The translations under genes and the position numbers were made by a program. A stretch of DNA of 64,000 nucleotides from positions 111,995,319 through 112,059,318 of the forward strand of contig CP136066.1 in NCBI GenBank assembly GCA_032622095.1, read 5' to 3'. Source of the DNA: Siphonodentalium dalli. Taxonomy: Eukaryota > Mollusca > Scaphopoda > Gadilida > Siphonodentaliidae. How positions within the stretch are numbered: position 1 is the stretch's first letter; each line of letters begins with the position of its first letter. Of the stretch, positions 57,261 through 64,000 are shown in pieces. Below the pieces are notes generated by a model. It was given only the letters and a program-made list of their open reading frames with translations, was not told the DNA's origin and searched no databases.

Positions 57261-58184
57261 GTAGTTTCTAGCCTGAAAAGAGTTACTAAAAAGACAGATA
57301 AAGAGGTTAGGACCTTTTTAAGCGCGCAAGAAGCGTACACTCTACACAGACCAGCGAGGAAGAAGTTCTTGAGGAGACAAACTATCGTTAGCGGACCGCT
57401 GCAGCAGTTTCAGATCGATTTGGTTGATGTTAAGTCGCTGAAAGAGGAGAACGATAATTTTAAATATATATTCACCTGTATCGATGTGTTCACAAAAATA
57501 GCTTGGGCTGTCCCGATGGTAACCAAATTCGCTTCAGACTCGATCGAGGCTTTCGCTATTATACTCGAGAAATCTGACGTTCCGGGAGCTGTTCAGGCGG
57601 ACAAAGGGACTGAGTTCTTAGCGAGCAAATTTCAAAAATATCTAAAGAATAAGAATATTCAGTTCTTCACTTGTGAAAATGATGATGTCAAATGCGCGAT
57701 CATCGAACGATTTCATAGGACTTTAAAGAGCCGTATGTGGAGATATTTTACAAAGAATAATACTTTTCGTTATATCGACGTGCTTCAAGATCTACTCGAC
57801 AGCTACAACGCTTCTTTTCACCGAAGTATCGGTATGGCGCCGAGAGAAGTCACACTCGATAAAGTCGGGGATGTGTGGCGGAATTTGTACGGTAAACACA
57901 CGACTCGACGAGCTCGAGCGGCTGAAGGCGAACTGCAGTTTTCTGTCGGTGATTTAGTGAGAATCTCACACAGGAAAAGAATATTTCAAAAAGGTTATGA
58001 AGCAAACTGGTCTCGCGAATTGTTCAGAATTACCGAGGTTCTGACAACCGCGCCTACGACCTATCGCCTGTGTGACTATTCGGGTGAAGATCTAGAGGGC
58101 ACTTTCTACCCGAAAGAGCTTCAGAAAGTTATCGAACCGGAAGGTTTCAAGATCGAGAAGGTGTTGAAAAGAAAGAAAATTTAA
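57261..58184 (+). CDS. Polinton integrase (retroviral-type DDE), N-terminus frameshifted
   Basis: This enzyme would insert the element by DNA strand transfer. In the 271-residue frame from 57,369 the rve core shows catalytic Asp in QIDLVD (about residue 17), Asp in VQADKGTEF (about 78) and Glu in AIIERFHRTLKSR (about 113). A C-terminal chromodomain-like or SH3-like barrel follows (FSVGDLVRISHRKRIFQKGY, WSRELFRITEVL, YPKELQKV). The frame stays open upstream to at least 57,261 (LKRVTKKTDKEVRTFLSAQE, YTLHRPARKKF), typical integrase N-terminal sequence, but without an ATG. FDPAKVGSF sits in another frame at 57,240-57,268, so a frameshift near 57,268 cuts off the start. The catalytic core itself is intact. 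Confidence 0.9.
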   Translation, partial: VVSSLKRVTKKTDKEVRTFLSAQEAYTLHRPARKKFLRRQTIVSGPLQQFQIDLVDVKSLKEENDNFKYIFTCIDVFTKIAWAVPMVTKFASDSIEAFAIILEKSDVPGAVQADKGTEFLASKFQKYLKNKNIQFFTCENDDVKCAIIERFHRTLKSRMWRYFTKNNTFRYIDVLQDLLDSYNASFHRSIGMAPREVTLDKVGDVWRNLYGKHTTRRARAAEGELQFSVGDLVRISHRKRIFQKGYEANWSRELFRITEVLTTAPTTYRLCDYSGEDLEGTFYPKELQKVIEPEGFKIEKVLKRKKI

Positions 58185-58233
58185 CGCCTGGTACATAAAG
58201 GAGCGTTAATTAGTGATTAGGGCAGTTCTCGAG

Positions 58234-58449
58234 ATGGAGCAGAATAGCGTCAGTCGTAGTTGGTGGTGTTGTTGGGTCGACTGCAGTAAGGACCAAGTTA
58301 CTTACACAACACAAATTATCGTTCTCTACTTTATAATAGCGGCTGCTGTGTTGAATATATCACTCGACAACGGAAATCAGCAGCTGTGGACAGCTCTTCT
58401 CACTTCGTCAGTCGGTATATTACTCCCGAACCCTAAAGCTAAGAAATGA
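58234..58449 (+). CDS. Small Polinton membrane protein
   Basis: 71 codons from ATG (58,234). The N-terminus is Trp/Cys-rich (WWCCWVDCSKD); a hydrophobic segment TQIIVLYFIIAAAVLNISL (about residues 26-44) is followed by N-x-x-L-W-x-x-L-L-x-S and L-P-N-P-K. Short single-span or hairpin membrane proteins with Q-x-T-Y-x-T-Q-I-x-V-x-Y are found between integrase and minor capsid genes in Polintons. The role is unknown, perhaps membrane or envelope related. Its stop overlaps the next start (ATGA at 58,446). Confidence 0.65.
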   Translation: MEQNSVSRSWWCCWVDCSKDQVTYTTQIIVLYFIIAAAVLNISLDNGNQQLWTALLTSSVGILLPNPKAKK

Positions 58450-59171
58450 ACAGTTTTTATATTACTCTCCCGAGCAATGCTTCTATGGACTATTACCCGA
58501 AGAACACGGTGGCTCAATTCACCACCAAACTACCCGCTTCAATCAACCTCGAAGGAGAATGGGAGGTAGGCCTCGCTGAGATACAGTTTCCCTATTCGTG
58601 GTGTACTGTTTCTAGAGATGATGTTTGGTTTGAGGTGAAGAGAAATAACATATACCGAACGACCTATTTACCAGTAGGCAATTACGAAAATCCGCAACAA
58701 ATGATATATGAGCTGTACATACAACGTTACTCAATATCAAACCCTTATATCGCGTTCACCTACAACGAATCTTCAAATTTTTTAGAAATGTCTATCAGAG
58801 AAAGGACGACTGTTAAGGTCAGTGAAATTTTCGCGCATATCATGGGTATGGACGCGTGTGAAATGAAGACCGGATATCACGAATCGGTGCGACCTGTCAG
58901 TATCGCTAGGGCGAAATTATCCTCCGTCTACGTGTATTCAGATGTGGTGAAAGAACAAATAATCGGAGATACATACGCTCCGCTGCTCCGAACGGTTCAG
59001 ATCAACGTAAACTACGGAGAGCAATGCAGTCAAATATTCAACCGAATTTATAACCTACCTATCAATAAGAAGAATCTCGACTCCATCGAGATCAATATGA
59101 CAGCAACCGGTCTTCCAGTGTCATTCTTAGCTGGTAAATCAGTGGTAACGTTACATTTTCGCAAATTATGA
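58446..59171 (+). CDS. Polinton minor capsid (penton-type) protein
   Basis: 241 codons, intact. It starts MNSFYITLPSNASMDYYPKN and contains LEGEWEVGLAEIQFPYSW, then a beta-rich body (YVYSDVVKEQIIGDTYAPLL) and ends VVTLHFRKL. F-Y-I-T-L-P-S-N-x-S followed by G-x-W-E-V-G-L-x-E-I is the signature of the Polinton single-jelly-roll minor capsid protein, which forms the vertices of the predicted capsid. It overlaps both neighbours by ATGA, pointing to one polycistronic transcription or coupled translation unit. Length is typical for the family. Confidence 0.85.
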   Translation: MNSFYITLPSNASMDYYPKNTVAQFTTKLPASINLEGEWEVGLAEIQFPYSWCTVSRDDVWFEVKRNNIYRTTYLPVGNYENPQQMIYELYIQRYSISNPYIAFTYNESSNFLEMSIRERTTVKVSEIFAHIMGMDACEMKTGYHESVRPVSIARAKLSSVYVYSDVVKEQIIGDTYAPLLRTVQINVNYGEQCSQIFNRIYNLPINKKNLDSIEINMTATGLPVSFLAGKSVVTLHFRKL

Positions 59172-59521
59172 GGACCGCTTACTGTTGCGACGGTAGCCCA
59201 TATGACGCTTACTATAGGAAACAAGTTGGCAGAGGTCTCCCAGTTTTCGCGGGAGCTAGAACTCAGAGGGGCTACGGTTGTATTTTCGGAGGTATTCGCA
59301 ACGCTTTACTACCGTTGATGAGAACAGCTGGCAAACATCTGCTTTCTGGTGGGATAGGTTTAGCCAGCGATTTGATCGAAGGCGGCGACTTTAAGGAATC
59401 GTTGGTCCGAAGAAACCAGCAAAAGAGAGTGTTGAATGATCTCAGTAGGGTCAAGCCTATAAAAAGCAAGAAGGCCAGAAAGAAACTCATTACCAAGAAC
59501 AGTAAGGACATATTCGGTTGA
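59168..59521 (+). CDS. Basic glycine-rich Polinton virion-type protein
   Basis: 117 codons, start overlapping the penton gene stop by ATGA. YYRKQVGRGLPVFAGARTQR then GYGCIFGGIRNALLPLMRTA, a hydrophobic/amphipathic middle (GKHLLSGGIGLASDLIEGG) and a Lys/Arg-rich C-terminus (KPIKSKKARKKLI). Small proteins with Y-x-x-Q-x-G-x-G-x-x-x-F-x-G and Q-R-G-x-G located between minor and major capsid genes are conserved in Polintons and resemble adenoviral minor core or cement proteins in composition. A virion role is inferred from position. Confidence 0.65.
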   Translation: MRTAYCCDGSPYDAYYRKQVGRGLPVFAGARTQRGYGCIFGGIRNALLPLMRTAGKHLLSGGIGLASDLIEGGDFKESLVRRNQQKRVLNDLSRVKPIKSKKARKKLITKNSKDIFG

Positions 59522-59525
59522 TATA

Positions 59526-60748
59526 ATGGTTCTCATAAACCCCAAGACAGAGGAGAGTGTTAACAGTGAATTAGATCTTTTTACGTTACCGAATACCCAG
59601 ACCTCGGTGCTTAAAGCCTCCTGGGTAGAATACAGACCCGTTTCTACGATAACTCACGGAAGTCCTATAGAATTTCACGTTGGAGGAGGCGGAGAGGACT
59701 TCGTCGATCTATACAATTCTCATATTCACGTTAAAGCTAATATAGTGAGGCAGGATGGAGGGGATCTGGCGGCCGGAGCTAATGTCGCCCCTGTTAACAA
59801 TTTTCTCCATAGTATGTTTTCTCAAGTAGAAGTCTCACTGAACGATAAATTAATCACGCAATCTACCAACACTTACCCCTACACCGCCTATCTTCAGACT
59901 TTACTCAGTTTTGGTCCGGCGGCTAAAGATTCGCAGCTAAGTAACGTTTGTTGGGTTAAGGACACGCCCACTAAAATGGAGACTACCGGAAATGACAACG
60001 TCGGCTACAAACTCAGGAAAGAAATGGCGGCTACCAGTAAGGACTTGGACATGATGGGCAAATTACACCTCAGTGTTTTTAATCAAAACCGATATCTGCC
60101 GAATGGTGTAAATTTTTGTTTGAAATTAATTCGCTCCAAAGACTCGTTCTGTTTGATGTCGTCGGAGGTAGAGGGTACCTACAAGGTGAACGTGAAAGAA
60201 GTTTCTCTATTCGTGCGCAAAGTATGCGTTCAACCGGCTGTCAACTTAGCGATAATAAATTCTATGAAAAGCGGAAATCTCATGTACCCTATACAGCGAG
60301 TGGTTTGCAACACTTTTTCGGTACCTAACGGTAGCATGTCACCAAGAACCCTTACAATTTGAAAAACTTTGACATTAATTTCGTAACTCTATCCTTGGAT
60401 GGGGTTTACATACCTAGCTAACCGCTGAAGCCCGATTTCGAAAATCAAGCTGTAGCTAGGAGTTACGCCAATTTGTTCCAAGGCTCAGGGCGCTTCTACG
60501 AAGATTCGGGAAATGGGTTAACGAAAACAGATTTTATTAACGGATTCGCGGCTTGGCCTCTCGATTTAACACCCACCTTGTCAGCTGGAGATGGGAATTT
60601 CGAACTAGTCAAGAATGGGAATTTGAGATTGGAGATAGGTTTCGCTACTGCCCTACCCAACACTATAAATGTTTTTGTATACGCCGAGTTCGATGACCTC
60701 ATTCAAATTGATTCATCGAGAAATATCATCTTCGACTTCCTAACATAA
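59526..60748 (+). pseudogene. Polinton major capsid protein, broken
   Basis: The predicted double-jelly-roll hexon-type protein that builds the capsid facets. The first frame (59,526-60,362) has LDLFTLPNTQTSVLKASWVE, NNFLHSMFSQVEVSLNDKLI, YPYTAYLQTLLSFG and LHLSVFNQNRYLPNGVNFCL. After SVPNGSMSP (about 60,340) the frame is lost. The conserved C-terminal part continues in another frame (NFDINFVTLSLDGVYIPS, LTPTLSAGDGNFELVKNGNL, IGFATALPNTINVFVYAEFD) to TAA at 60,746-60,748. It is interrupted by a TAA at 60,419-60,421. The loop expected between PNGS and the NPYN-type block appears missing, so a deletion of tens of codons accompanies the frameshift. It cannot make a full capsid protein. Confidence 0.88.
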
Positions 60749-60765
60749 CACAGTTATAAGACAGG

Positions 60766-61269
60766 ATGGACGGCGGTCAGATTGAAGTGTTTTTATTAAG
60801 AGATCTTTTCGCGAGGAAGTCGTTTGTCGGGGTGTTCGCTCGAGATGACTTGATCGGGGTTAAATTTATACCCCCATTTTCCCTGGTAGCGAATACGGAC
60901 AGACACCACGAACCGGGGCGTCATTGGGTAGCTATACACGTTAACAGCCTCGGGACGGGTGCGTATTTCGATAGTTACGGAGCGGGACCTTTCCATATAC
61001 ACAAGTTCACAAACTTCCTAGATGAGAATGCGAGCTCGTGGAACTATAATCATATACGACTCCAGGGTCATTGGTCTGAGGTCTGCGGCCTTTACTGCAT
61101 TTATTTTCTGAAAAGCGTTAATAGAGGAGCGTCGATGACTGCTATAACTGAAGCGTTCAGCGAATGGAACTTCGCCTCCAACGACTATAATATAATCAGA
61201 GCGATAATCAACGGAAAGGCGGTCGTTTCAGACCGCCGACGAGCGACAGTCGCTCGATCGATAACATAG
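60766..61269 (+). CDS. Polinton adenain-like cysteine protease
   Basis: 167 codons, intact. This Ulp1/adenain-fold protease would process virion precursors. Catalytic residues are visible: His in GRHWVAIHV (about 53), Asp in YFDSYG (about 69), Gln in LQGHW (about 100) and Cys in EVCGLYCIYFL (about 107). H-W...D-S-Y-G...Q...C-G-L-Y-C is the adenain signature. Start ATG follows the capsid gene by 17 bp. The C-terminus beyond residue 150 is basic and poorly conserved. Confidence 0.88.
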   Translation: MDGGQIEVFLLRDLFARKSFVGVFARDDLIGVKFIPPFSLVANTDRHHEPGRHWVAIHVNSLGTGAYFDSYGAGPFHIHKFTNFLDENASSWNYNHIRLQGHWSEVCGLYCIYFLKSVNRGASMTAITEAFSEWNFASNDYNIIRAIINGKAVVSDRRRATVARSIT

Positions 61270-61358
61270 GCGGTTCCGATAGCTTCTTTAAAACGAGAAT
61301 TTCGCAGGAGGGAAGCCATCTGAGCGACAATTTATCTCTCACAAACAACTCCGAAATC

Positions 61359-61898
61359 ATGATCCATTTGGGTAGAACTATCTACGCGGACGTCTCGCTT
61401 TACCTGGGGAAACCGAAAATCCACATACGGAAATACTATCAGAAAGACAGCAAAAACATCCCGACGACCTACGGGATTGTTTTGGACCCGAGCGAGTTCA
61501 ATATTCTGCGAGATAATATTGATAGGCTCCAAGAACTTGTCCAGCTGAAGATGTTACCGAAGAATTTCTTCTCAGAAACTCTGGACGAACACTCGACGTT
61601 GAGAGCTATACTGCTGACTACCTACACCGAGATGGGGAAGAAAGCCATTGACTCGGAGTTGCAGAGTATGTGTTTCGGTTGCATTAATAATTGCGCGTCT
61701 CAAAAAGACCACGACATGTGTTTGGGTGATGATGTCGATCGGAGCGAAGTCTATGAAACGGCGATGAAAAAGCTAAATAGAACCGCGTTATTCACTAAAT
61801 TCAGGGAAGCTGCGAAGAAAAATAACATTGAAGCGACGTTGAGTGACTTTCAAGCTATAGTTATATCTGACCAAGAACTTCGCAAGGCTATCGTCTGA
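61359..61898 (+). CDS. PC4-like protein with Cys/His cluster
   Basis: 179 codons from ATG; the same frame is open without ATG back to about 61,225, so the start may be further upstream. Residues 1-55 (IHLGRTIYADVSLYLGKPKI, IRKYYQ, PTTYGIVLDPSEFNILR) fit the PC4/Sub1 fold: K/R-V-x-V-x-x-Y-x-G-x-x-x-I-x-I-R-x-Y-Y, then K-G-I-x-L-x-x-x-E-W/F. This fold binds single-stranded DNA. A Cys/His cluster (MCFGCINNCASQKDHDMCLG, about 107-126) may bind a metal. Its place between protease and polymerase suggests a role in replication or virion DNA binding, by inference. Its 3' end is included in a tandem duplication. Confidence 0.6.
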   Translation: MIHLGRTIYADVSLYLGKPKIHIRKYYQKDSKNIPTTYGIVLDPSEFNILRDNIDRLQELVQLKMLPKNFFSETLDEHSTLRAILLTTYTEMGKKAIDSELQSMCFGCINNCASQKDHDMCLGDDVDRSEVYETAMKKLNRTALFTKFREAAKKNNIEATLSDFQAIVISDQELRKAIV

Positions 61899-62155
61899 AC
61901 AATTATCTACAATGTATAAGTGTTGTATCTACATAAACGTTCCAGTATCCGACGCCTGAATCAGACGCCTGAATAGCATCGCGAGTGACTTTCAGTATCT
62001 CATCACGTGACATTCGAGCTATATCTGACCGGCGAGGCTGAACAATTATCTACAATGTATAAGTGTTGTATCTACATAAACGTTCCAGTATCCGACGCCT
62101 GAATCAGACGACTGAATAGCGTCGTGAGTCAGTATCTCATCATGAACATTCAAAA
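61841..62155. repeat. Tandem repeat of about 142 bp overlapping a gene end
   Basis: CTGAACAATTATCTACAATG starts at 61,895 and 62,038 (143-bp period). GAGTGACTTTC starts at 61,841 and 61,983, with a shortened third start at about 62,127. The first copy overlaps the last codons of the PC4-like gene. CAATGTATAAGTGTTGTATC is repeated, and TATAAGTGTTGTAT recurs at 62,173. Confidence 0.85.
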
Positions 62156-62480
62156 AACGATTATCTAAACGCTGTATAAGTGTTGTATTTTTATATCTAT
62201 ATAAATGTGTGTGTTAGTCGTATTCCAGTTTTTGTGCTAAAAATAACCCCTCGGGTTTACTTAGCCTTCGTTATTTTCGGTGTCACCCGAACATACACTC
62301 AAAATAGCGAGGTTTTAGGGGAGGGGCTCTCTCTCTCTCTCTCTCTTTCCCCCCCGCCCCGATGGCTCTTCATTATCCGATCGAAAATAGGTCGGACCAA
62401 ACCAGAGATTTGATTGGATAGGGACTAACTCGCCCTCGCGTTTTCTCGAGGAGAAAGCCAATTCGGGTCATTTGAGAATT
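62156..62480. other. Non-coding spacer with CT microsatellite
   Basis: Spacer before the polymerase. (CT)n followed by a C tract lies at 62,328-62,359. An imperfect palindrome GGTGTCACCC is at 62,279. There is no convincing gene. Confidence 0.6.
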
Positions 62481-62958
62481 ATGATTTTTGCCTGTGAGCT
62501 ATGCTCGAAAAATTTAAAAACCAAATTCTCTCTGAAAAGACATACGCAGACAGTTCACGAAAAGCTTAAAACGTCAGACTAATATATGTGAGAAGACTTT
62601 TCGAGGGGTTTGGGATTTAAAGCGACACTTACAATCTCACTCACGAGAGCCGGAAGCGCGAAGTTCCGACGCGCAGTGTGACAAATGTTTCAAGAAATTC
62701 AGAGGACAGTGGTCTCTTCGCAGACATAGCAAAGTACATGACCCTAAACCTCGACACACGTGCGCAATCTGCGAGGTTGAATATGACTCGCTTACGGCTT
62801 TGTCGTGCCATAAACGAACGCACGCGTCAAAACATCAGTGTCGAACGTGTGAACTTTGGTTCTCCAGTAAAATGAAACGTTTGCTACACATTCGAGCTCT
62901 ACACAGGCGAGGTAAAACTGAACGCCTACGAGTTCGGTCGTGCGGTGTTAGGAAATAG
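62481..62958 (+). pseudogene. C2H2 zinc-finger region, N-terminal part of Polinton PolB
   Basis: ATG at 62,481 opens one C2H2 finger (CELCSKNLKTKFSLKRHTQTVH) and stops at 62,580. One frame over, from about 62,584, follow four more finger-like units: CEKTFRGVWDLKRHLQSH (first Cys lost), CDKCFKKFRGQWSLRRHSKVH, CAICEVEYDSLTALSCHKRTH and CRTCELWFSSKMKRLLHIRALH, to TAG at 62,956. That second frame is the same as the polymerase frame that starts just downstream, with only the TAG between. Polinton polymerases often carry N-terminal C2H2 fingers, so this is most likely one gene broken by a frameshift and a stop, not a separate zinc-finger gene. Confidence 0.7.
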
Positions 62959-63537
62959 GTCGTAGGCGCTGAAACTTCACCGCCTCCCGAATTGTTATCA
63001 GAAATGGATGCTGACGTTCAAGAACTTTTCAAACAAAATTGGGTTCATATCGCTACCCAGTTCCACATTGATTGCGCGATTCAGGACACATTCAACTTCA
63101 GACTGTCAACTGGAAATATACGCGAAATTCGAGAAAAGCTATATCAGGAGATTTTCGATAAGGCGAAAACTGCCTTCAAAATAAACTTTTCGTTAGGTTT
63201 CACACTCAAACATATCGAAACTAACGAATACAGATATTTTGTGTCGTCGCAGAACAACGCCCGCGTGTTACCCGAACCGAGACTCGTTAAAAACAAAAGT
63301 GATTTTGATAACTTCGTAGAAGAGGTTCTCGAATTAGATCTGGAGGAAACAGCTCGATTGAACAGACCCAACACGAAATACGCTGTACATTTATTAACGA
63401 ATGTGACTTTTTACGTTTCCAAGTTAGTGCACTATTATATAGGAAATGAGTGCTATTTACCTGATTACATTATGAACAATCCAGGATTATATACGCTCCA
63501 AACACTCAGGGCCAGAGACAATCTATGTTTTTTTTAG
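62959..63537 (+). pseudogene. Polinton protein-primed DNA polymerase B, N-terminal domain
   Basis: The frame is open from the TAG at 62,956 to TAG at 63,535-63,537. It contains LFKQNWVHIATQFHIDCAIQ then TFNFRLSTGN, FKINFSLGFTLKHIETNEYR, a R-L-N-R-P-N-T-K-Y-A-V block, LTNVTFYVSKL and RARDNLCFF. This is the N-terminal domain characteristic of Polinton family B polymerases, which replicate the element by protein priming. The exonuclease and polymerase motifs are beyond the window. The frame ends at an 8-T run in which one T is in excess; the conserved sequence continues in the next frame. Confidence 0.85.
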
Positions 63538-64000
63538 ATGTTTAGGATTGCATAAAGGTAAAACTATTGTTGAGGTTGGTTCAACGGAACACTTGTTAAC
63601 TTCATATTCTATGTTTACTAACACCCCTGTGAATGAGTTTCGAGGAGTTACTATTGACGATATTGAGCGACTCGAAAATGTTTTTGAGGTGAATATCGCT
63701 ATATACGAATTAATGCCTTATGAGGGTAAAGTGTCCGCCAGTTTAATAAGGCGTTCTAGTGATTCCTGGAACACTACGTTATATCTTAATTTTTACGAGG
63801 GGCATTTCAGTTTCATTACAGATATAGCTTTATACGCCAAGTCATTTAACTGCTCGGCGTGTTCTAAGTTTTGGGATAGTCTCAAAGCCTTGATGCGACA
63901 CGAAACCACCTGCGTCAACAAATCTAGAAAGTCGGTATACCTCGGAGGAGTCTACTCTCCAGAGCCGACAGTTTTTGAAAAATTAGAGATGGAGGATTTA
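63536..64000 (+). pseudogene. Polinton DNA polymerase B, continuation after frameshift
   Basis: 155 codons open to the window end, beginning directly after the poly-T run (RCLGLHKGKTIVEV). It contains FEVNIAIYELMPYEG, SWNTTLYLNFYEGHFSFITD, a finger-like CSACSKFWDSLKALMRHETTC and YLGGVYSPEPTVFEKLE. The L-Y-L-N-x-Y-x-x-H-F-S-x-I-x-D block, then C-x2-C-x12-H-x4-C, then GGVY is the expected continuation of Polinton PolB. The catalytic part lies to the right of the window. No other lesion is visible in this segment. Confidence 0.85.

Larger units (their letters stand above)
55126..64000 (+). mobile_element. Polinton/Maverick, decaying, right part outside window
   Basis: A same-strand run of genes typical of Polintons: packaging ATPase, integrase, penton-type and major capsid proteins, adenain-like protease and protein-primed DNA polymerase B. 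It ends off the window inside the polymerase. Base composition is richer in CG dinucleotides than the flanking AT-rich intron. At least eight frame lesions are visible. The left limit is approximate and no terminal inverted repeat was identified. It lies downstream of the last ALDH6A1 exon seen, in the same orientation. Confidence 0.9.

Noticed and set aside
62481-62958. Independent host C2H2 zinc-finger gene
   Set aside because: The main finger frame is continuous with the Polinton polymerase frame apart from one stop, so a broken N-terminal extension is simpler.

Overview
The window looks like nuclear DNA of an invertebrate animal, most likely a mollusc and plausibly a bivalve. It is AT-rich. 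A host gene with large introns and GT/AG junctions is conserved with vertebrates. The intervening DNA is packed with DNA transposons, Helitron-like repeats and a Polinton. The mollusc call rests on the style of the repeats ('tccgtctgtccgtc' followed by 'accaaatttggtatg...gttatggccc') and is an inference. I saw no rRNA, tRNA or CRISPR array.

Host gene (9,748-52,743, + strand): seven consecutive in-phase coding exons of mitochondrial methylmalonate-semialdehyde dehydrogenase (ALDH6A1), covering about the first half of the protein. The start exon and the C-terminal half, including the catalytic Cys, are outside the window or not found. One intron (15,359-37,129) is 21.8 kb long and is almost wholly a stack of nested transposons. 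The intron at 41,128-52,678 holds several more. The 3' end of the window is probably also ALDH6A1 intron.

Transposon layout: 0-9.7 kb carries a MULE with transposase remnants (439-1,517), a TTAA-flanked MITE (2,069-2,828), an element with a 5-bp target duplication (3,164-4,007) and interspersed families here called A and B. In the 21.8-kb intron, one copy of family A (16,479-37,073) is interrupted in turn by a pogo-like element, a piggyBac-like element (itself carrying a second MULE) and a 13.7-kb long-TIR element. The last is further invaded by a family-B minisatellite repeat, a Harbinger-like element and head-to-tail Helitron-like units with 122-bp minisatellites. Target-site duplications and matching flanks support most steps of this nesting.

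Polinton/Maverick (about 55.1 kb to beyond 64.0 kb, + strand): genes in order are packaging ATPase, a small pro-virion-type protein, two small conserved proteins, retroviral-type integrase, a membrane protein, penton-type minor capsid protein, a basic glycine-rich protein, major capsid protein, adenain-like protease, a PC4-like protein, and a protein-primed DNA polymerase B with an N-terminal C2H2 zinc-finger region. Several genes are tightly packed with ATGA overlaps. At least eight lesions (in-frame stops, frameshifts, a likely internal capsid deletion) show a decaying copy, although the integrase core, protease, minor capsid and several small ORFs are still open. Its left terminal repeat was not identified and its right end is outside the window.
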